Shown: piece by piece, positions 60,301 to 64,000 of the stretch
Position numbering within the stretch: position 1 is the stretch's first letter
Layout of the letters: each line of letters begins with the position of its first letter
DNA from: Rhodococcus erythropolis NBRC 15567
GTDB lineage: Bacteria; Actinomycetota; Actinomycetes; Mycobacteriales; Mycobacteriaceae
Reading direction: 5' to 3'
Length of the DNA stretch: 64,000 nucleotides
Assembly (NCBI RefSeq): GCF_001552595.1
Contig: NZ_BCRM01000034.1
Coordinates: 1-64,000, forward strand
Notes under the pieces: model-generated
Seen by the model: the letters and a program-made list of their open reading frames with translations, nothing else
What the model was told of the DNA's origin: nothing
Database searches by the model: none
Position numbers and translations under genes: made by a program

Positions 60301-62751
60301 CATGCGCTCGCCGGCACCAGTGGCACCAAAGGGCGCCGCTACGAAACGCTCCGAGGTCAGCGTCGGGGAAAGGTACCCGCGCGCCAGTCCTGGTCCCATC
60401 ACGTACAGCTCACCCACGGTGCCGACCGGAGTCGGACGCAACCACGAATCCAACACCACAGCGGCAACGCCGTCGATCGGACGCCCGATCGGAGTATCAC
60501 CGCCAGGCTCGAGTGGCTCGCTCATGAATGCCGCGACGGTCGCTTCACTGGGTCCGTACGAATTAACGATGTCGACATGACTCGACCACACATCCACGAG
60601 CGCCACCGGCGGTCGCTCGCCGCCGACGTTCAACACTCGAAGATCCGGCAGTTTCCGAGGATCCATCGTCAGCGGAACCGACGGTGTCGAGATCAGGTGC
60701 GTGACACCCTCGAGCCGCAGATAGTCTTCGAGGTCCACTCCGCCGATCAATCCGGGAGGAACGATCACGGCGGTCGCGCCGCAGCCGTGAGCAAGCAGAA
60801 TCTCGAGGATCGCCACGTCGAACGAGGTAGCTGCCAGGAGCGCGACGCGGGAGGAACTATCGATGTTCAGTCGCCTGGCGTGAGAACGCAGCAACGGTGA
60901 GATACCTCGGTGCGTGACCGCGACGCCCTTCGGCCGTCCGGTCGACCCCGACGTGTAGACCACGTAGGCGGTGTCGTCCAGGGACACGTCGCCTGAAGAC
61001 GAACCGGTCCCCGCGCCTCGATCGATCGGCCCATCGACGGTCTCGTCTTCCCTGGGGTCGACGACGCAGACCCAAGCCGGCACGTTCACGAGTTCGCCGC
61101 CGACCACAACGGACACGTCGGCGTCGTCGAGGATGAAAGCGACACGCTCGGAGGGTGTTTGAGGATCCACGAAAAGAAGAGCAGCACCAGCCCGCACTAC
61201 TGCATGAAATGCAACTACGGAATCGGTCGAGCGCTCGGTGAGGATCCCGACGACGTCACCTCGTTCGACGCCGTTCTCCACGAGCAAGGCGCACAGTGCA
61301 TCCGCGCGAGCGCCGAGCTGGTCGTAAGTGACGTCCACACCTTGCTCGCGGATCGCGACGGCGCTCCCCTGCCCTGCGCCGCCTCTGACGACCGAATCGA
61401 GCGTCGCGAATCCGTCCGTCCGCGGACCTAACGCGGGGACCAGATCCTTCGCTTCGTCCGTCGAGAGGATGCGGAGGTCACCGAGCGCACGGGTAGCCGA
61501 GTCGAGGAATCCCTCGAGAAACCGAACGAACTGACGATGATGCATCGCCAGGTCACGTTCGCTGTAGAGGCGTGGATTGGCTTCGAAGGACAGGCGAACG
61601 TTCTCCCCCGCGATCGACGGATAAATGCTGAAGAACAGATCTTCGGTGGGTCCGGATGTGAGGACGTGAAATTCGCCGACGACGTCGCCGAGCCGAATGG
61701 CTTCGTGAAACATCATGACGTTCACGGCCGGGCCCGCCGCCTCACGGGATCCGCCCTGACCCTCCTGGAAGCCCATGTCCTCGTAGCGGAATCGCTGGTG
61801 GCGTAGTGCACCGGTCATCTGAACCGAGATCTGACGCACCAGTTCTTGTGGCGACAGATCCCGTTCGAGTTGCGCACGAACAGGCACGATGTTGGACAGC
61901 ATCCCACCTGAACGTTTCGACGTCGCCGTGGTGCGGCCGGACACCGGCAAGCTGAGGACTACGTCATCGGAATCAGTCATGCGGCCGAGATAGGACGCGA
62001 ATGCACCGACGAGGACCGCCACCTCGGACGTAGTCCACTCGGTCGCGACATCCGAAAGCTGTTTTGCAAGAGTTGGATTCAGTGTCCGCACCATCATGCG
62101 CTGCGGCATGGACGTCAGGCCGGCGCCGTCGGCGAGGCGAACCGGGCGGGGCAGGCCTTCGGACATCTCCGTCCAGTACTGCTTGTCCGATCGATACCGC
62201 GACGAGGATCGGTAGTCGACGTCGAGGTCATGCAGTGCACGTACCCCGAGACCACCGAAAGGAGTCAGCGTCTTGCCATGAACCAGATGCGAATAGCGCT
62301 CGGCCACCCGCGCGGTGAGTGTCATCGCCGCATGTCCGTCGAGCACGAGATGATGGGCGTGCGAGTACCAGAAATAGTGATCATCTGCCAGATGAAGCAA
62401 AGTCGCCGAGATCAGGCGGTCAGACATCACGTCAAGTGGCCGTGAGTATTCCGCAGTCATCCACTCGTTCGCGCGTTGAACCGGGTCGTCGTCACTGCGT
62501 AAGTCGAGGTATGCGAGATCGTCGACGATCGAGTGATCGACAATCTGCGCCGGCTCGGCATCAGTGGCGACGAGGCGAACGAACGGCGACTCCAATTCAT
62601 GACATGCCGTGTTCGTTGCCTCGATCAGAGCGTCGACGTCAACCGGTCCTCGTAGCTCCACGTACTGAGCCACCACGAACGGAGTTGACGGACTCAGTTG
62701 CTGCGCAAACCACAGCGCGAGCTGAGCCCGAGACAACGGAAAAGCACTCAA
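51304..62751 (-). CDS. Non-ribosomal peptide synthetase (NRPS2), 3' end broken
   Basis: 3815 residues. The start is TTG at 62751 with GAGGTGA about 5 nt upstream; an in-frame TGA lies three codons before it, so no longer form exists. Order: C-A-PCP, C-A-PCP, C-A-PCP, C-A(partial). The first C domain is EntF-like (HHLVLDG near residue 131). Carrier motifs are WGGSSL, DQGANSL and LGGNSL. The fourth A domain is normal from its A3 core ([11 protein letters not shown]) to [16 protein letters not shown], then runs into a foreign 18-residue tail ([18 protein letters not shown]) and stops. Its A5-A10 half and the last PCP are missing. The next bases, one frame over, encode a thioesterase. If real, the synthetase cannot finish or release its peptide. 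The nearest upstream gene is a divergent DUF4012 protein. No MbtH or exporter is adjacent. Confidence 0.93.
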   Translation of the reverse strand: MSAFPLSRAQLALWFAQQLSPSTPFVVAQYVELRGPVDVDALIEATNTACHELESPFVRLVATDAEPAQIVDHSIVDDLAYLDLRSDDDPVQRANEWMTAEYSRPLDVMSDRLISATLLHLADDHYFWYSHAHHLVLDGHAAMTLTARVAERYSHLVHGKTLTPFGGLGVRALHDLDVDYRSSSRYRSDKQYWTEMSEGLPRPVRLADGAGLTSMPQRMMVRTLNPTLAKQLSDVATEWTTSEVAVLVGAFASYLGRMTDSDDVVLSLPVSGRTTATSKRSGGMLSNIVPVRAQLERDLSPQELVRQISVQMTGALRHQRFRYEDMGFQEGQGGSREAAGPAVNVMMFHEAIRLGDVVGEFHVLTSGPTEDLFFSIYPSIAGENVRLSFEANPRLYSERDLAMHHRQFVRFLEGFLDSATRALGDLRILSTDEAKDLVPALGPRTDGFATLDSVVRGGAGQGSAVAIREQGVDVTYDQLGARADALCALLVENGVERGDVVGILTERSTDSVVAFHAVVRAGAALLFVDPQTPSERVAFILDDADVSVVVGGELVNVPAWVCVVDPREDETVDGPIDRGAGTGSSSGDVSLDDTAYVVYTSGSTGRPKGVAVTHRGISPLLRSHARRLNIDSSSRVALLAATSFDVAILEILLAHGCGATAVIVPPGLIGGVDLEDYLRLEGVTHLISTPSVPLTMDPRKLPDLRVLNVGGERPPVALVDVWSSHVDIVNSYGPSEATVAAFMSEPLEPGGDTPIGRPIDGVAAVVLDSWLRPTPVGTVGELYVMGPGLARGYLSPTLTSERFVAAPFGATGAGERMYRTGDVVRWNDAGQLEFLGRSDQQVKIRGVRVELGEIEAVLLSTPGVAQAAVVERSGSLAAYVTAAEGEDGTAHLMSQKAVREHLASLLPRSMLPGSVTILAALPVTSHGKTDRSALPEPTWSAVAEQHSTVHRPIEYDEELIASVMAEVLGVGVLGPHSDLFAWGGSSLDAVYVAARVSSALGRRVGVRDVFGAPTPARLAQKIREDRAEWVVEPERISDEVTVEIAPAQQRLWLLNRRDPQSSAYNIAFEVAFSGALDTEAMRAAVADLTDRHLVLRTVFSFEQNHDTWPIQVATATPVTLIKVPSEDYEAASADLVAAGFDLETDAPLRLILTSGSDADHRLTVVAHHIALDGLSFATIVSDLISAYDARADGRSPIWPSPALDYRDYSAWHRTVLGDPSDPQSLAGRQLEFWSDALAGVDPTLELPVDRSRRPDQPSSARDVTFELPSPVHAALNEIARAHHCTTFMVLHACLAIALSKITGASDVVIGTPTSGRTHPSFDGAVGMFVGTVALRTLLRGGDTFGEFLSRVREADVAALSNADVPFDWVVDRAVGGAAGDKSSFLRVVLAVDPVAPDSELAVGTLTAHGTPLPPAHPRFDLEVTVREDRTIDGDASGIRGTFRYPADLFDAGTVQSWVERLRRVCDSITENSSIMLRDIDVLSVAEREELLAWVPGPSIVAQSLPDLFGAVAARHPNAIAVSSGDTRVTYEEVRVRSEGLAAVLIDRGIGVGDRVAVALPRSVDLVVAIIAVVRAGAAYVPIDLQYPDARIHYILADAGPKAILSTDESAGRFVGYEQAVILVNETADATGGWPVPQSEAAAYVIYTSGSTGAPKGVVVTQDNVLALLASTREIFDFGDEDVWSMFHSHSFDFSVWEMWGALTTGGSLVMVDGDVARSPERFADLIVREKVTVLNQTPAAFYALAEVTPEMLLPLRTIVFGGDRLDVGRVQGWFDRHPDVRGVNMFGITETTVHVTNFDLVSGNETVSPIGSPLPGFRSYVLDASLKPVPPGSVGELYVAGPQVAEGYLGQPGMTSSRFVSEPGFEGSRMYRSGDLVRWRAGRLEYVRRADGQMALRGYRVEPGEVESALLAHTSVEQATVVVRELDSGPTLVGYITPENGHDLDGVLRTARSLLPAHMVPSALMPLASLPVTINGKIDRASLPDPTSQVQPSRQSRDFFAQTVAAILSDLMEVPHIDPVRNLFDQGANSLIATRLSSRLNSALGCNLDVRDVFEHPFVDQLAGIAAARIGTGQASPLSLVPRLSLVPRPGTAEVQLSAPQHRMWILNQLDTESSGYNIPIVLRLTGELDVAAAELVIRDLIDRHRTLRTVYPVVGERPVQTVLDAEDALPLFQLEALDGDDAENRVAELVGSGFDVTVDPPVRAALLQLSPDEYILAVVIHHIAADARSLELLVRDFTAAYIARSAQQAPTWSPLALEYSDYSAWQRESGIPETVSSYWKQALEGLPEQVTLPLDRPRSTSARASSCRVEIWGSVRTGLQALARSNNGTMFMVVHAALAALLARYNGSNDVAVGTVVSGRVTPELDELVGMFAGTIVLRTEVDPSKSFGRLVEQVRQRDVAAFAHAEMPFESLVDLIDPPRSRSRHPLFQVALSFQTTHSAAWSIPGLSVTQISPDVRQANFDLQLNVTDEGIGGGLGLEFVYNADLFDDLTVSSFAGRFEHLLNQVSVDPNVEVGRIDLLTSAERALLVPAHGAVDRPDASRCSGTTLASTLRYGVEFAPDAVAVEAEGNTLTYRDLDAQSDVAADELRSGGVGVDHVVAWTADRSIASIVRLWAIAKVGAAPALVDPEQPQARVRDVLEALGDGAVCGLDAGGEQDADWARRHSENLAAYVVFTSGTTGTPKAVVVTNGGLGVIAQDLPGRFSAGPGSRVFHRGAPGFDMTLLEVLIASASGATLVLAKDDQLFGSGLASALRRERITHLCATPTVVASIGDPSLPDLATVMFGGERLGGALAKRWQAGRRVINGYGPAESAMYSLATEPLSIEHLSADTHDGSVGYPLAGVDAVVLDDRLEPVPPGVAGELYLSGRMLARGYAGQPARTAERFVATSSGARMYRTGDLVIWKPESPKSEGNMYSLHYLGRTDVQVKVNGVRIEPGEIEAVIQSVANVDFCVAGVRSAQGGSPLLVAYVRSSDAERVDTGQLRAAVAEVLPTYMVPHVIVEIEGELPMRNGKVDFARLPAPTLDVSRAQGPATATERLVAEAFTSVLGGNEDDCDADFFSLGGNSLSAAEVTSLLSSSLGLVVPLRTVFEHPTVAALAARIDSLEQSGPATDVVRLEPRRDPTPAPLSRNQRAMWVLNQRNTSSGAYNLPICIEIDGELDVPALRHAATDLVGRHDVLRTRYPGTPPVQVVDPPTSLTMETRLVADIEVEVLLREFGSRGFDVAADLPVRWMLLQVSPVRHVLAVSFHHIAVDGVSMRTVVGDLLTAYGKRRVGLDPQWSPLPIQYGDFAAWEAARDVSPVVEEFWRRTLDGVTSVSPLTVDHSDGGPDSVAQRVNFVIPAVITSALQARADRSKVSLFAVVHAALSVVLAKLSGNSDVVIATAVDGRRTPELDGVVGMFVDTVPLRLRIDGDVPIDLLLGAAFDADVAAFENSSVPAELVGELLGGRTPQIALGLQNFAIPAVEVAGLTIEAREIDTATTKFPMHVSLAPAVDGSLTGALIYAASAFDPSSADAVTRQLSRVLTSMAEDVPVLVSDLAVGAAPSWTAVEVDSSRTLTQIFAATAARFPDNIALDDGQRTVTYAELDSASDAQAWELVARGAGPGAVYEIPAVRTIAYLVRMLAISKTGAAFVPIDPDLPPARLKQLRTVLSDRSPVPGRQYPDSVAYVVHTSGSTGEPKGVAVTHRGLGLLTDDAIRKYGVTSDSVVLHGYKPTFDAAILEMMLAIGAGATLAVAPREAFGGRALEEFVAERGVTHMLSTPAVLDTMAPERFDSLEVVAVGGDVLSPSTARAWSGVGIGVCRCRTECAAVG
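51370..53380 (-). other. NRPS2 module 4: C and truncated A domain
   Basis: The C domain is intact ([10 protein letters not shown], 52979-53008). The A domain keeps the A3 core and the first pocket residues (D-A-L-L-A-G) but ends before the YGPTE motif. No PCP follows. Confidence 0.8.
53420..56500 (-). other. NRPS2 module 3: C-A-PCP with divergent A domain
   Basis: The C domain has HHIAADA (the usual final Gly is Ala). The A domain has an altered A2 ([14 protein letters not shown]), an A3 core [10 protein letters not shown] with Ala for Gly, and an insert in the A7 region ([24 protein letters not shown]). Pocket read as D-M-L-C-M-G-G-M-Y plus lysine, unlike any code I know. PCP LGGNSL is normal. 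Confidence 0.75.
56486..56521. repeat. 18-bp tandem duplication in the NRPS2 PCP2-C3 linker
   Basis: cgaggtaccaaagac recurs at 56486-56500 and 56504-56518 within two 18-bp units. It encodes a doubled LSLVPR hexapeptide just before the third C domain and keeps the frame. Confidence 0.88.
56550..59680 (-). other. NRPS2 module 2: C-A-PCP, predicted to load threonine
   Basis: A pocket read as D-F-W-N-V-G-M-V-H plus lysine, the classical threonine code (DFWNIGMVHK) with one conservative change. The C domain has HHIALDG. The PCP motif is DQGANSL, with GG replaced by GA but the serine kept. Confidence 0.86.
59690..62751 (-). other. NRPS2 module 1: EntF-like C, A, PCP
   Basis: The C domain begins [19 protein letters not shown], carries [11 protein letters not shown] and ends with a [28 protein letters not shown] stretch as in EntF. 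A pocket read as D-V-L-I-N-G-S-V-A plus lysine, not a code I know. PCP serine in WGGSSLDAV near 59788-59814. No E domain. Confidence 0.8.
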
Positions 62752-62943
62752 CCCGTCACCTCACATTTCACCAGCCTTGTTTTTCACGAACATTCGATGG
62801 CTGATCACGTGAATCCATGGGAGCGAACACCACGAACGGCCGAACCGAACCCTACTGTCTCGTCTAAGTTTTCACCACTGGGCCAACACTGCTAGACATG
62901 TCGACGCAGCTTTCACGCACTCAAACGTCAGGAGCTTCAGCGG
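62752..62943. other. Divergent intergenic region between NRPS2 and the DUF4012 gene
   Basis: 192 nt that must hold both promoters. I see no iron box, no strong palindrome and no small gene here. Confidence 0.6.
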
Positions 62944-64000
62944 ATGAACAACGACACGGTGGGACCAAAGTCCGACGACGATTCCGGGGCTGAACCGAGC
63001 GGCTCCAACACCATCCCACCGAGGGGCCCGGAGCGCGAACCGAAGAGGACGGTCACACTGCCGGGAGGCCGTCGAACTGCACTCGCAATCACGGGAACGG
63101 CACTGGTGGTGGGCGGTTTCGTGGCCTGGCTCGGGTACACGGCATACGAGGCGAAAGACAACCTTGAAGCATCTCGCGGCCATGCACAATCGGCGAAGAG
63201 TGCACTTCTGGCCGGGGATACCGGGGTCGCAGAGTCCGCCGCGGCGGAAGCCGATCGAAATGCATCCGCAGCGTACGACAACACCCATTCACTCCCCTGG
63301 AACATCGCCGCCGCAATTCCGGTCATCGGGTCGCCCTTCGACACGACGCGTCAGATGACCGAGGTCGTTCAGGGACTCACGCGTGACGTTCTCGGTCCCG
63401 CTGTCACTGTCGGAACTTCACTCGCACCAACGGAATTGGTCCAGCCTGGTGGACGCTTGGCACTCGCACCGTTACGCGAAGCGGAACCGAAATTGGCCGA
63501 AACAGCTATCGCCGCGGAATTGCTGTCGTCGCAGGCACAGGAAGTTCGCGAATCGAAGTACCTGGGCCGAGTTAACGATGCAAGAGCAGAATTGCAGTCG
63601 CAGACAAGCGAACTGGCTACCCTCCTGACGAACACCGCCACCGCGGCGCGCATCGCACCCGCGATGCTCGGCACCGACGGACCGCGCAATTACTTCATCG
63701 GCTTCCAGACCAATGCCGAAGCCCGCGGGACCGGCGGCCTGTTGGGTGGATACGGCATCGTCCGAGTCGACAACGGCGCCGCTCGGGTGGACACGCTCTC
63801 CCCCAACTCCGAACTAACACTGGACAATCAACCGATAGACCTTGGTCCTGACTTCAACCAGCTGTACGGAAACAGTCGCCCGACCACCGATTCTCGCAAC
63901 AGCAACCTCAGCTCGCACTTTCCCTACGCAGCGCAGATCTGGCAGTCCCTGTGGTCACAGGAGTCCGGGGGTGAGATGGTCGACGGTGCGATAGCGACCG
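62944..64000 (+). CDS. DUF4012 membrane-anchored protein, 3' end beyond the window
   Basis: At least 352 residues. A polar N-terminal tail (MNNDTVGPKSDDDSGAEPSG) is followed by one membrane helix (TALAITGTALVVGGFVAWLGYTAY) and a long helical, probably coiled-coil region (LEASRGHAQSAKSALLAGD...AAAEADRNASAAYDN). The DUF4012 core then begins: RNYFIGFQTNAEARGTGGLLGGYGIVRVDNGAARVDTL. The domain occurs in envelope proteins of actinobacteria and is of unknown function. The ATG at 62944 has AGGAG 9 nt upstream. Divergent from NRPS2; no functional link is evident. Confidence 0.88.
   Translation, partial: MNNDTVGPKSDDDSGAEPSGSNTIPPRGPEREPKRTVTLPGGRRTALAITGTALVVGGFVAWLGYTAYEAKDNLEASRGHAQSAKSALLAGDTGVAESAAAEADRNASAAYDNTHSLPWNIAAAIPVIGSPFDTTRQMTEVVQGLTRDVLGPAVTVGTSLAPTELVQPGGRLALAPLREAEPKLAETAIAAELLSSQAQEVRESKYLGRVNDARAELQSQTSELATLLTNTATAARIAPAMLGTDGPRNYFIGFQTNAEARGTGGLLGGYGIVRVDNGAARVDTLSPNSELTLDNQPIDLGPDFNQLYGNSRPTTDSRNSNLSSHFPYAAQIWQSLWSQESGGEMVDGAIAT

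Noticed and set aside
62752-62943. An iron box or shared operator upstream of NRPS2
   Set aside because: No match approaching the IdeR consensus and no palindrome of note was found, so co-regulation with NRPS1 is not supported by sequence.

Overview
This window reads as chromosomal DNA of a mycolic-acid actinobacterium, most likely Rhodococcus (R. erythropolis/qingshengii type). The basis is a moderately high G+C content, many GTG/TTG starts with 4-nt GTGA/ATGA overlaps, a KmtR-type metal sensor, an Emb-family arabinosyltransferase, a PriA-type HisA with an ImpA-like phosphatase in the histidine operon, and several large NRPS genes. No tRNA, rRNA, CRISPR array, insertion sequence or phage gene is visible.

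Layout. (1) 1-18300, minus strand: the first ~6100 codons of a giant NRPS that runs off the left edge, with modules C-A-PCP-E, then four C-A-PCP modules, then a sixth C domain. (2) 18.5-25.2 kb: a CDF metal exporter with its ArsR/KmtR sensor, a deazaflavin-dependent reductase, small DUF proteins, hisI, a universal stress protein, and a Baeyer-Villiger-type monooxygenase divergent from its probable TetR regulator. (3) 25.2-32.8 kb, minus: the histidine operon in transcription order hisD-hisC-hisB-(49-aa membrane protein)-(MFS)-hisH-(83-aa membrane protein)-priA/hisA-impA-hisF, largely joined by 4-nt overlaps. hisI lies 2.9 kb further on, beyond an inserted TetR/monooxygenase/Usp group. (4) 33-50.4 kb: an isolated Emb-type arabinosyltransferase, a secreted GH1 enzyme, AraC and transport genes, a RibD-like/nitroreductase pair, a secretory lipase, a CFA-type methyltransferase, a sphingosine-1-phosphate-lyase-like enzyme coupled to an MFS_2 transporter, a GNAT protein and a DUF4287 protein. 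(5) 50.4-62.75 kb, minus: a second NRPS (three full C-A-PCP modules plus a C and half an A domain) that breaks off, out of frame, against a thioesterase fragment. A likely 34-residue peptide gene and a strong hairpin follow. (6) 62944 to the right edge: a DUF4012 membrane-anchored protein.

The two NRPSs are the main specialised-metabolism content. Both begin with a C domain resembling that of EntF, which suggests chains started on an acyl or aryl group supplied in trans. Readable specificity signatures predict Ser at NRPS1 module 2 and Thr at NRPS2 module 2; the others match no code I can name. No MbtH, phosphopantetheinyl transferase or dedicated exporter lies beside either NRPS within the window. 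The points most worth checking are the broken end of NRPS2, the small peptide gene behind it, a weak iron-box-like site upstream of NRPS1, the lyase/transporter pair, and a recurring pattern of short (15-24 bp) tandem duplications.
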